Assembly (NCBI RefSeq): GCF_029714945.1
Contig: NZ_CP121634.1
Span: forward strand, 5,043,001-5,107,000
Origin: Bradyrhizobium sp. CIAT3101
GTDB lineage: Bacteria > Pseudomonadota > Alphaproteobacteria > Rhizobiales > Xanthobacteraceae
Length of the DNA stretch: 64,000 nucleotides
Direction of reading: 5' to 3'
The notes under the pieces were generated by a model, which saw nothing but the letters and a program-made list of their open reading frames with translations, made no database searches and was not told the DNA's origin. The translations under genes and the position numbers were made by a program. Below are positions 45,056 to 53,238 of this stretch, piece by piece. Within the stretch, counting starts at the first letter, position 1. Each line of letters opens with the position of its first letter.

Positions 45056-45259
45056 TTAATGCGTAGCGCGGTATTTGATGCGGCGCGGAATTGAACGAGA
45101 GGCCAACCCTTCGGCAAGCAGCTTCATATCCTCGCGCCGGCCACTGCGAACCAGCCTGCTGAACTCTTCAGGAGTGAAGGGAAGGCTGGGATCATCATCG
45201 ATCGGACCACGCACCCGCGGGCCGAAGAACCATCGAACCAGGCTAGCCAGCCGCCGCAT
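45056..45259 (-). CDS. Small basic protein of unknown function (67 aa)
   Basis: A 67-aa basic protein, MRRLASLVRWFFGPRVRGPIDDD then LPFTPEEFSRLVRSGRREDMKLLAEGL. GAGGGA precedes ATG 45259. Not assigned to a family; a shorter or longer start is possible. Confidence 0.55.
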   Translation of the reverse strand: MRRLASLVRWFFGPRVRGPIDDDPSLPFTPEEFSRLVRSGRREDMKLLAEGLASRSIPRRIKYRATH

Positions 45260-45393
45260 GTCAATTCCCTCGCGCCAGCAACAAACCTTTGAGTCCGCGT
45301 ATTGTTCCTCCTGCACGGAAGAGATTGCAAGAGGCCGTAACGAGTCCGCACGAAAAATTTCGTGACGGAATAATCGCCTCCGACCTCTCGATG

Positions 45394-46072
45394 TCAGTCG
45401 GCGAAACCGACGTAGCGGACGAACTCGTCATTACCCTCGCGATCCGAACGAACGGCATTCGCGGCAAAGTTGTCGTCGGGATAGCCCATCGCAACGCAGG
45501 TCATGATGACTTCGTCTTCCGGGATCTTTGCGACTTCGCGCACGATGTCGGAGCGCATGATGCCCTGCCCGTTGATGACAGAGCCGAGCCCGCGGTCCCA
45601 GGCTGCCAGCACGATGCCGTAACAGAGTGCGCCGAGATCGAAATGACAGACGGCGCCGGGATCGAGCACGCGGTCATAGGTGAGCACCAGCGAGACCGGC
45701 GCGTCGAACTGGCGGAAGCCGCGCAGCACCCAATCCTGCCGCATCGGTTTGTCGTCGCGCGCAATCCCCATCGCGCCGAACAGCTTCTTGGCGATGTCGA
45801 CCTGGCGGCTACGATGGATGCCCTGATACTCGCCATGGCTGATGATGTCGCGCTTGACCTTTGCGCCCCCGATCATCTCCTCCATGTTGCGGCGGCGCAC
45901 TTTCTTCTAGCGGCGCGCCGGTCAGCACGTGAACATGCCAGGGCTGGGTGTTCATCGACGACGGTGCGCGCTTGGCGCTCTCGATGATCGCTTCGACCAC
46001 GGCGCGGGATACCTGCCGCTGCTTGAAGCCGCGCACGCTGCGGCGCGACTGGACCAGCGTTTCGAATTCCAC
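45394..46072 (-). pseudogene. Nitroreductase family protein, frameshifted
   Basis: Two reading frames together make one ~225-aa nitroreductase. The N-terminal part (GTG 46072 after GGGAGG) reads FETLVQSRRSVRGFKQRQV...ESAKRAPSSMNTQPWHVHVLTGAPLEE; the frame then runs into non-family sequence. The next frame resumes at about 45900 with RRRNMEEMIGGAKVKRDI and continues through GALCYGIVLAAWDRGLGSVINGQGIMRSDIV and FAANAVRSDREGNDEFVRYVGF to the stop. Normal enzymes read straight through, so one extra base near 45900-45908 is the simplest explanation. The change may be a true inactivation, programmed, or a sequencing error. Confidence 0.8.
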
Positions 46073-46197
46073 CTCAGGACCTCCCTGCCCGTTCATTCAT
46101 CTGCATGACATCTGCAACACGTCTCCGGTTGCCGATGCGGCGCGCGAAATCTATGATACCCCGCAAGCAAGACCAAAAACCCTGTAAGGACCCTACC

Positions 46198-47160
46198 ATG
46201 GCCGCGCCGCTCGATCCCGTCATCGCCCAGATCATTCCGCTGCTGCCGCTGCGCGATCCCACGACGATGACGCCACAGAGCGCCCGCGATTCCTTGCGTG
46301 CACTGGCTGCCTCACGTGCCGCCGTCCCGCCGCCGCCCGTCGACGCCGTGCAGGATATCAAGGTGAAGGGCGGCGCCGGCCCGCTCGATGCACGCGTTTA
46401 TCGCGTCGGCAGTGCGCCCGCGCCCACCGTTGTGTTCTTCCACGGCGGCGGCTGGGTTGCGGGTGACCTCGAGACCCACGACCGACAGGCGCGCAATCTT
46501 GCGATCGAGACCGGCGCGGTCGTGGTCTCCGTCGACTATCGTCGCCCGCCGGAGACACGCTTTCCCGGCGCCTTCGACGACGCCTTCAATGCTGCGAGCG
46601 ACGTGTTCAACCGCGTTGCGGAATTTGGTGGGGATGCCAGGCGTCTTGGCGTTGCCGGTGACAGTGCCGGTGGCAATCTGGCGGCCGCCACTGCGATCGC
46701 CTGCCGCGATTCCGGCATCAAGCTCGCCGCGCAGCTCCTGGTCTATCCCGTCACCGATGTCGTGGGCTCCTATGCCGACGCGCGCGAGAACGCGCGCTTT
46801 CCGTCGCGCGCCGAAAATGCAGATGGCTACTTCCTCTCGCGTGCCGTCATGGAGTGGTTCGCCGGCCATTATCTCGCCGATGCCGGTCACGCCGCCGACT
46901 GGCGGGTCTCGCCGCTGCGTGCCGCCTCGCTCGCAGGCCTCGCCCCCGCGATCGTGACCACCGCCTGGTACGACCCGCTCCGCGACGAAGGCACAGCCTA
47001 TGCGCGGGCGCTGGAGACGGCCGGCGTACGGGTGAAGCATCACGAGGGCGCCGGCCTGATCCATGGCTATTTCGGGCTCGGGGACGCCTCCGATGTCGCC
47101 CGTGCCGAAGCACAGCGTGCACGCGCCGACTTCAAGGCCTTGCTCGCGCGCGGGGTCTGA
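46198..47160 (+). CDS. Alpha/beta hydrolase, hormone-sensitive lipase (HSL) family
   Basis: A 320-aa esterase: oxyanion HGGGW, nucleophile Ser in GDSAGGNLA, catalytic Asp in WYDPLRDEG and His in IHGYFGL. This is the bacterial HSL/family IV esterase plan. ATG 46198 is preceded by GTAAGGA. The next hydrolase starts about 27 bp later, so the two are probably an operon. No signal peptide; cytosolic. Confidence 0.92.
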   Translation: MAAPLDPVIAQIIPLLPLRDPTTMTPQSARDSLRALAASRAAVPPPPVDAVQDIKVKGGAGPLDARVYRVGSAPAPTVVFFHGGGWVAGDLETHDRQARNLAIETGAVVVSVDYRRPPETRFPGAFDDAFNAASDVFNRVAEFGGDARRLGVAGDSAGGNLAAATAIACRDSGIKLAAQLLVYPVTDVVGSYADARENARFPSRAENADGYFLSRAVMEWFAGHYLADAGHAADWRVSPLRAASLAGLAPAIVTTAWYDPLRDEGTAYARALETAGVRVKHHEGAGLIHGYFGLGDASDVARAEAQRARADFKALLARGV

Positions 47161-47186
47161 TCGCGTTGCGGCCCGGCGGATTCGAA

Positions 47187-48071
47187 TTGCGACCTCATCT
47201 GGTCCGTATCGTCAGCCTGATCGCAGCCCTGCTGCTGTCGATACACGCCGTCGCGGCCGCGCCCCAGACCGTCTATTTCCGCAGCGCCGACGACCGCACG
47301 GCGCTCACCGCCTATCTGTTCCAGCCGGGCACGCCCGGCCCCTGGCCCGCCATCGTCATGCTGCACGGGCGCGGCGGACCGTACTCCAGCAATGACAATG
47401 AAGATTGCACCTTCGTTGGCGCCGGCACCACCTCACCCTGCAATGCGAACACCTTGTCGAAGCGTCATGCGATGTGGGGTGAATATTGGTCGGCGCGCGG
47501 CTACCTCGCTTTGCTGCCGGACAGTTTTGGCCCGCGCGGCAAGGCCTATGGCTTTGGCCGCTTCACCCATGGCGACCCCGACCGCGCCGACGTCAACGAA
47601 ACCGACGTGCGCCCGCTCGACGCCGAAGGCGCGCTCGCTTATCTGCGCGGCCGCAGCGACGTCCTCGCCGGCCGGATCTATCTGCAAGGCTGGTCCAATG
47701 GCGGCAGCACCGCGCTGAACGTGATGATCCGGCAAGCAAGCCAGCAGGGCAATCCGCCGGGCTATCGCGGCGCACTGGTGTTTTATCCGGGCTGCGGACA
47801 GACCGCCCTGCTCGCATCGACCATCTCGACCACGGCGCCGATCGCGATGTTCCTGGGCGCCGACGACGAGGAGGTCTCGCCCGCGATCTGCCAGCGCGTC
47901 GCCGAGCGCTCACGGCAGGCGGGCAGCCCCGTCGACGTCACCCTCTATCCCGGCGCCACGCATGATTTCGACGAGCCGTCGTCGCGGCGGCAATCCGCGC
48001 TGGGCAATCAGGCGGCCATGAACGATGCCCTCGTCAGGGCCGCCGGCATCCTCGACCGCTGGAAAAAATGA
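47187..48071 (+). CDS. Exported dienelactone-hydrolase-like alpha/beta hydrolase
   Basis: A 294-aa protein with a signal peptide (RPHLVRIVSLIAALLLSIHAVAA). The hydrolase core: AIVMLHGRGGPYSSND, nucleophile in GWSNGGST (Ser where classic dienelactone hydrolases have Cys), Asp region LGADDEEVSPA, and His in ATHDFDEP. No ATG near the signal; TTG 47187 after GGCGGA is my choice, TTG 47166 is the alternative. Follows the HSL esterase gene. Confidence 0.8.
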   Translation: MRPHLVRIVSLIAALLLSIHAVAAAPQTVYFRSADDRTALTAYLFQPGTPGPWPAIVMLHGRGGPYSSNDNEDCTFVGAGTTSPCNANTLSKRHAMWGEYWSARGYLALLPDSFGPRGKAYGFGRFTHGDPDRADVNETDVRPLDAEGALAYLRGRSDVLAGRIYLQGWSNGGSTALNVMIRQASQQGNPPGYRGALVFYPGCGQTALLASTISTTAPIAMFLGADDEEVSPAICQRVAERSRQAGSPVDVTLYPGATHDFDEPSSRRQSALGNQAAMNDALVRAAGILDRWKK

Positions 48072-48166
48072 AGCGAGGACCGATACCGCACCGCGATCCT
48101 GCTTGATTGCGCCACGATTCCGCGCTCCAATTCGCAGCGCCATCTTTTTGGTTTAGGGAGACACCC

Positions 48167-48415
48167 ATGATGAAGCGAATTTTCCTGGCTGCGATCGTTG
48201 CCACCTTTGCAGCAGGCTCGGCCCTTGCCGACGACACCTGCGAGAGCAAGGCGGTCGGCAAGGACGGCAAGGCGCTCGCCGGAGCGGCCAAGACCTCGTT
48301 CATGAAGAAGTGCAAGGAAGACGCCTGCACGCCCAAGGCCGTCGGCTCCGACGGCAAGGCGCTCGCCGGCGCCGCCAAGAACAGCTTCATGAAGAAGTGC
48401 GAGATGGGCGCGTAA
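48167..48415 (+). CDS. PsiF-repeat small exported protein
   Basis: An 82-aa protein: signal peptide (KRIFLAAIVATFAAGSALAD), then two near-identical 28-residue units (CESKAVGKDGKALAGAAKTS / CTPKAVGSDGKALAGAAKNS, each ending FMKKC) that fit the PsiF repeat of phosphate-starvation-inducible proteins. Each unit has a Cys pair. GGGAGA precedes ATG 48167. Function not known; phosphate control is family inference only. Confidence 0.85.
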   Translation: MMKRIFLAAIVATFAAGSALADDTCESKAVGKDGKALAGAAKTSFMKKCKEDACTPKAVGSDGKALAGAAKNSFMKKCEMGA

Positions 48416-48465
48416 GGCGCTACGAATTCGCTGCCGCTTTAGCGGGCAGTCAGCAAACGAACTCC

Positions 48466-48513
48466 GTCATGGCCGGGCAGAAGCGCGTCTTCGCGCTTCT
48501 GCCCGGGCATGAC
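48466..48513. repeat. Palindromic dispersed repeat (22-bp arms)
   Basis: Arms 48466-48487 and 48492-48513 are complementary with one mismatch around a TCTT loop (GTCATGGCCGGGCAGAAG... / ...CTTCTGCCCGGGCATGAC). Likely also a terminator for the PsiF gene. A related shorter copy is at 49807-49835. Confidence 0.75.
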
Positions 48514-48662
48514 GACAAGCCGCCTCCCCGCGCGAGCCGCGCACCGCAATCAAATCATCCCTCGACATTACAACCCTAGACAGACGCCGTCGGCTGACGG
48601 ATCATGGCGTGCTGAGCGAAATGGGGCGCATCGACCAGGCTTTCCAGGAAAGGGACGTCAAG

Positions 48663-49754
48663 ATGTGGCAACTTCGAGTGCATCATCCGATCATGGCGAC
48701 AGTGAGCTTGCTGTTCGCGCTGCTCATCAACTTTGACGTCGCGAACGCGAGGGGCGTCGGTCTGCCCAACGTCATGGTTCTGGCAACCGGCGGCACCATC
48801 GCCGGCACCGGGGCAAGCAGTACGACCGTGGTCGGTTACACCGCGGCCACGGTGGGCATCGAGACCCTGCTGAACGCGGTACCCGAACTGAAGACGGTGG
48901 CCAACGTCAAGGGCGAGCAGGTTTTCCAGATCGCCAGCGAGAACATGAACAATGACTACTGGCTGAAGCTTGCCAAGCGCGTCAACACGCTGCTCGCGCA
49001 GGACGACGTCGACGGGATCGTCATCACGCACGGCACCGATACGATCGAGGAGACCAGCTATTTCCTGGATCTCGTGGTCAAGAGCAAGAAGCCCGTCGTC
49101 ATCGTCGGCGCGATGCGGCCGTCGACCGCGATCAGCGCGGACGGACCGATCAACCTGTTCAATGCGGTGATCCTCGCAGGCAGTGAGGAGGCGGTCGGCA
49201 AGGGCGTGCTGGTTGCTCTCAACGATCAGATCAATGCGGCGCGCGAGGTCACCAAGAACAACACCTCCACGGCCGACACTTTCCGCACGCCTGAGCTCGG
49301 CTTTCTCGGCTACATGCAGGGAAACAGGCCGTACTTCTATCGTCAATCGACGCGCCGGCATACGGCCGATTCCGAATTTGACGTGTCCAACCTCGATACG
49401 CTGCCGCAGGTCGATATCGTCTACGGTTATGCCAACATGAACCGGGTCGCGGTCGACGCATTCGTCGCCGCCGGGGCCAAGGGGATCGTGCATGCCGGCG
49501 TGGGCGACGGCAGCCTCGCCCGGCCCGCGGTCGAGCCGGCTCTCGACGAGGCGCGCAAGAAGGGTGTCGTGATCGTTCGCAGCAGCCGCGTCGGCAACGG
49601 CATCGTCGCGCGTAATGGCGAGGCCAAGGACGACGAACACGACTTCGTCGTCTCGGATACGCTCAATCCGCAAAAGGCGCGCATCTTGCTGATGCTGGCG
49701 CTGACCAAGACGACCGACACCAAGGAAATCCAGCGGATGTTCTACGCGTATTAG
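48663..49754 (+). CDS. Secreted type II L-asparaginase
   Basis: A 363-aa periplasmic amidohydrolase. Signal-like N-terminus (~10-30, IMATVSLLFALLINFDVANAR). First catalytic Thr in ATGGTIAGTG (Thr45), second site in IVITHGTDTIEETSYFL (Thr, Asp, with Lys in the following helix), both active-site motifs intact, and the C-terminal GVGDGS and SSRVGNGIV. Start ATG 48663 follows AAGGGA; upstream ATGs extend into unlike sequence. Hydrolyses asparagine (and glutamine) for nitrogen scavenging. Confidence 0.92.
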   Translation: MWQLRVHHPIMATVSLLFALLINFDVANARGVGLPNVMVLATGGTIAGTGASSTTVVGYTAATVGIETLLNAVPELKTVANVKGEQVFQIASENMNNDYWLKLAKRVNTLLAQDDVDGIVITHGTDTIEETSYFLDLVVKSKKPVVIVGAMRPSTAISADGPINLFNAVILAGSEEAVGKGVLVALNDQINAAREVTKNNTSTADTFRTPELGFLGYMQGNRPYFYRQSTRRHTADSEFDVSNLDTLPQVDIVYGYANMNRVAVDAFVAAGAKGIVHAGVGDGSLARPAVEPALDEARKKGVVIVRSSRVGNGIVARNGEAKDDEHDFVVSDTLNPQKARILLMLALTKTTDTKEIQRMFYAY

Positions 49755-49806
49755 AGCATCCGAAGCGCGGTCGCCGTAGCGCGACTTACGGACGCTCCAC
49801 GACTTC

Positions 49807-49835
49807 GTCATGGCCGGGCTTGTCCTGGACATGAC
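49807..49835. repeat. Palindromic dispersed repeat, second copy
   Basis: GTCATGGCCGGG-CTTG-TCCTGGACATGAC, an imperfect hairpin of the same GTCATG...CATGAC type as 48466-48513, in the gap between convergent genes. Confidence 0.55.
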
Positions 49836-49849
49836 GGGGAGAAACGGCC

Positions 49850-50725
49850 CTACTCCCGCTTGAAGCGGTAGTCGAACGCGGCGCCGAGCGGCTTGATCAG
49901 GCCGACCGTCGGCGCCGGAAAGTGGATCGGCAGGATCAGCGTATCGGTGTCCGCGACCGAGGCGAAAAATTTCCGTCGCGACACCGCCGACTGCTTTGCA
50001 TCCCAATCGGGTTTCGCCGACCAGTCCGGCTCGCGGCACTGGATCTGGTGATGCATGAGGTCGCCGGCGACCACCGCGCGCTGGCCCTTCGACAAGATAT
50101 TCACGCAGCAATGGCAGGGCGAATGCCCGGGCGTCGGGGTCAGCGTCACGGTGTCGTCGAGCGCATAATCGTCGTCGACCAGCAGCGCCTGCCCCGCCTC
50201 GACGATTGGCAGACAATTGTCACGAAACACCGTGCCGGGAGGGTTGTTGCCTTTGGCATTCTCGGCCTCCCAGGCCGCGTACTCGCCCTTGTGGAAGACG
50301 TATTTCGCGTTCGGGAATGTCGGCACCCAGCGACCGTCGCGCAAGGTGGTGTTCCAGCCGGTGTGATCGATGTGCAGATGCGTGCAGAAGACGTAGTCGA
50401 TCTGCTCGAAGCCAATGCCGAGCGCGAACAATTCGTTGCGCCAGCGCTCCTTGCCGGGAAAGTCGAACGGCGGCGGATGGCCCTTGTCCTCGCCGGTGCA
50501 GGTGTCGACCAGGATGGTGTAGCGTGGCGTGCGCACGACGAAGGTCTGATAGGTGATGACCATCATGCCGCGCGCGGGGTCGAACACCTCCGGCTCCATC
50601 GTCGGCAGATGGTGCTTGAACACGCCGTCGTCATAAGCCGGGAAAAAATCTTGCGGCCGCCGCCACGGCCCTTCCCGCTCGATCACCGCATCGATGGTGA
50701 TGTCGCCGATCCTCAACTGCTTCAC
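49850..50725 (-). CDS. Metallo-beta-lactamase-fold hydrolase
   Basis: A 291-aa zinc hydrolase. Metal ligands: CTHLHIDHTGW (HxHxDH), His in TPTPGHSPCHC, Asp in VVAGDLMHH and His in LILPIHFPAP. Members with this length include lactonases (AHL lactonase-type) and glyoxalase II-like enzymes. Start at GTG 50725 with AGGAG upstream; the upstream ATG at 50884 adds a non-conserved tail. No signal peptide. Convergent with the asparaginase gene. Confidence 0.87.
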   Translation of the reverse strand: MKQLRIGDITIDAVIEREGPWRRPQDFFPAYDDGVFKHHLPTMEPEVFDPARGMMVITYQTFVVRTPRYTILVDTCTGEDKGHPPPFDFPGKERWRNELFALGIGFEQIDYVFCTHLHIDHTGWNTTLRDGRWVPTFPNAKYVFHKGEYAAWEAENAKGNNPPGTVFRDNCLPIVEAGQALLVDDDYALDDTVTLTPTPGHSPCHCCVNILSKGQRAVVAGDLMHHQIQCREPDWSAKPDWDAKQSAVSRRKFFASVADTDTLILPIHFPAPTVGLIKPLGAAFDYRFKRE

Positions 50726-50979
50726 GCGCCTCTCCTGATTTTTCTCAAGCGTAACGAACGGGTTCGCAGCGTTCAAGGCGCCTAAGCGCAGGCCTGCGTT
50801 GCCGAGTTCCCCTCGCGCGCGCGACTGAGGTTGGGTTGGACTCTTGCGACAACATCCTCGCGCCGACGCGCATGCGTCGCTCAAGCGTCACACGCGCGTC
50901 GTCGGCCGCACTCGATACTCCACGTGTCATTCCAGGTGAAACGCGCACAGATTGCGCGAAGCAAAACACGGGGCTGCAC

Positions 50980-53193
50980 GTGGACAAGAAGAAAGTTTTC
51001 TCGCTGATTTCGTCGCTCTCGCTCGCGGCATCGCTGGCCGGCACTGTGATGCCTGCCCATGCCGACGAGGATAACGGCCGCGACCGCGGTTCCGACAATT
51101 CGCGTGACCACGATCACGGCAGGCACCACGGGCATCGCTCGCCGCCGGTGGTGCTGATCTCGCTCGACGGGGCCAAGCCCGATTTCATTCAGCAATTCAT
51201 CGCGGAAGGCGTGCTGCCGCGCGACGGCGGGCTGGCGCGACTGAGCCGCCATGGCGCGATTGCCGTGCAGAACATCACGGCCTCGCCCTCGCTCACCGCG
51301 GTCTCGCATATCGAGATCGCGACCGGCTCGACCGCCGTTCACAACGACATCCCCTCCAACACCTTCCAGGCGATCGTCGGGCCAGCCACCTCGAGCCTCA
51401 GCGGTTTCGCCGCGCCGATCGGCGGCTATCGCGAGAGCCCGCTCGGCCCCACGTCACGGCCGACGGCCTCGCCGCTGTGGGTGCAGTTGCGCCAACAGGG
51501 CAAGAAAGTCGTCACCGCGACCTGGCCGGGGGGCGACGGCGCCGACATCTCGATCAACGGCACCGTGGTGCAACCGGCCCAGCCGATCCGCGTCACCGAC
51601 TACACCGTGCCGTTCGGCGCCTTCGGCGGGCTCGGCGCCCAGGGCTTTTCGCTGGCCCGGACCGACTTCACCCCTGATGCGGCGGTGGCCACGGCGCTGC
51701 AGGCGGCCGGCCGCTTCTCGTTCAGCCCGGTGCTGGCGACGACAAATCCGATCGAGAGCTTCTCCTGCGCGTCGGCCTCGACCGCAACCTGCACCAGCGC
51801 GGCGACGCTCGACCTCAAATACGCGATCCGCGTTGCCGCACTCGACACCACCAACGACAACGTCGCGAACTACGACACGCTGGTGTTCTTCGACGCCACG
51901 CGCGGCATCACGGCAGGACCGTTCGCGCCGCCGGCGACTGGACCTGCCTATGTCAAGTTCGGCGGCGAGAACGCGCCTTTCTTTTTCGACGGCAGCGGGG
52001 CGAAGGTTGGCGCTGCGTACTTCGTCTCGCAGCTCGCGCCTGATCTCTCGGTGGTGCGCTTTGCCCGCTACGGCGCCAACTACATTCCGCGCAACGCGCC
52101 GGTGCTGGCCGATGTCGACGACATCAACAACAGCATCGGGTTCTGGCGCCCGCAGGCCGATTTCCGCATTCCGGAGCGGCTGAGCCCGGGCTTCACCAAC
52201 TTCCCCGATGTCGAGATCGAGGCGATGTTCGAGGACATGGTGAAAACCTTCGTGCGCTACCAGGCCGAGATCGGCGAGCGCGCGATCCAGAACCATCCCG
52301 ACGCCGACCTCGTGATGGTCTATATCGAGCAGCCCGACGGCTCCGAGCACCAGTTCCTGCTCACCGATCCCCGTCAGGGTACCAACCCGAAGGACCCGAA
52401 CTCGATCGGCGCCAACCAGGATCCGGCCAAGGTCGCGCGCTACGCCTCCTATATCCGCTTCGCCTATCAGACCGCCGACAAGGCGGTGAAGCGGATCGCC
52501 GATGCGGCCGGCCCCGACAGCAACGTCATCGTCGTGTCCGACCACGGTTTTGCGCCGTTCCACACCTCGGTCAGCATGACCAACATCCTGAAGAACGCCA
52601 GCATCGACACCTCCAAGGTAGCGATCCGCACCTCAGGTCCCGCAGCCAACATCTACATCAACCTGCAACAGCGCGAGCAAGGCGGCACCGTCGATCCCGC
52701 CACCTACCAGGCGCTGCTGGCGCAGATCACCGCGGCCGTGCAGAACGCGGTCGACCCCAACCCGAAATTCAACGGCTCGCTCGACAACGGGAAGATCTTC
52801 ACCGTGGTCGAGACCCGTCCCGCGCAATGCGAGGCCGGGCTCGGGCAGTGCACCAGCAAGACCATCGGCCAGGACTTTGGCGATGTGTTCGCGCTGATGG
52901 CGCCGGGCTACAATTTCGACGGCATCCAGAACCCCGGCGTCGCCCGCCTCGGCGATGCCGCATTCAGCGCGGCCACCACCGCGCTGTCGATGCCCAATTT
53001 CTACGGGGCCCACGGCCACGATCCCAAGCTGCCGGTGATGAGCGCGACCTTCATCGCCTCCGGCCCCGGCATCCGCGACAACACCACGATCCGCCGCATG
53101 CACAATCTCGACGTCGCCCCGACCATCATGCAGATCCTGGGCGTCAGGCCGCACGGTGTCGATGGCGAAGTGCTGAACGAGATCTTGCGGTAG
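50980..53193 (+). CDS. Secreted alkaline-phosphatase-fold phosphodiesterase
   Basis: A 737-aa exported enzyme of the type I phosphodiesterase/nucleotide pyrophosphatase family. Signal peptide (~3-28, FSLISSLSLAASLAGTVMPAHA), then a His/Asp/Arg-rich stretch (DRGSDNSRDHDHGRHHGHR). Metal and active-site motifs: VVLISLDGAKPD, ASPSLTAVSHIEIATGSTAVHND (nucleophile region), VMVYIEQPDGSEHQFL, IVVSDHGFAPFH and YGAHGHDP. Start GTG 50980 (after GGGGC) is chosen because it heads the signal peptide; an ATG at 50836 is far upstream. Substrate unknown (nucleotides, phospholipids or phytate are all possible). Confidence 0.88.
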   Translation: MDKKKVFSLISSLSLAASLAGTVMPAHADEDNGRDRGSDNSRDHDHGRHHGHRSPPVVLISLDGAKPDFIQQFIAEGVLPRDGGLARLSRHGAIAVQNITASPSLTAVSHIEIATGSTAVHNDIPSNTFQAIVGPATSSLSGFAAPIGGYRESPLGPTSRPTASPLWVQLRQQGKKVVTATWPGGDGADISINGTVVQPAQPIRVTDYTVPFGAFGGLGAQGFSLARTDFTPDAAVATALQAAGRFSFSPVLATTNPIESFSCASASTATCTSAATLDLKYAIRVAALDTTNDNVANYDTLVFFDATRGITAGPFAPPATGPAYVKFGGENAPFFFDGSGAKVGAAYFVSQLAPDLSVVRFARYGANYIPRNAPVLADVDDINNSIGFWRPQADFRIPERLSPGFTNFPDVEIEAMFEDMVKTFVRYQAEIGERAIQNHPDADLVMVYIEQPDGSEHQFLLTDPRQGTNPKDPNSIGANQDPAKVARYASYIRFAYQTADKAVKRIADAAGPDSNVIVVSDHGFAPFHTSVSMTNILKNASIDTSKVAIRTSGPAANIYINLQQREQGGTVDPATYQALLAQITAAVQNAVDPNPKFNGSLDNGKIFTVVETRPAQCEAGLGQCTSKTIGQDFGDVFALMAPGYNFDGIQNPGVARLGDAAFSAATTALSMPNFYGAHGHDPKLPVMSATFIASGPGIRDNTTIRRMHNLDVAPTIMQILGVRPHGVDGEVLNEILR

Positions 53194-53209
53194 CGATTGA
53201 GAGCGACAC

Positions 53210-53235
53210 GGATGGGCGCCGATCGGCGCCCATCC
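53210..53235. terminator. 26-bp perfect palindrome between convergent genes
   Basis: Fully self-complementary 26-bp sequence (GGATGGGCGCCGA / TCGGCGCCCATCC), 16 bp after the phosphodiesterase stop and 3 bp before the end of the opposite-strand ABC-F gene. Likely a bidirectional terminator. Confidence 0.7.
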
Positions 53236-53238
53236 CGG

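Noticed and set aside
46854..47160. Upstream extension of the exported DLH-like hydrolase
   Set aside because: It overlaps the real esterase gene in another frame and would bury the signal peptide; TTG 47187 fits better.
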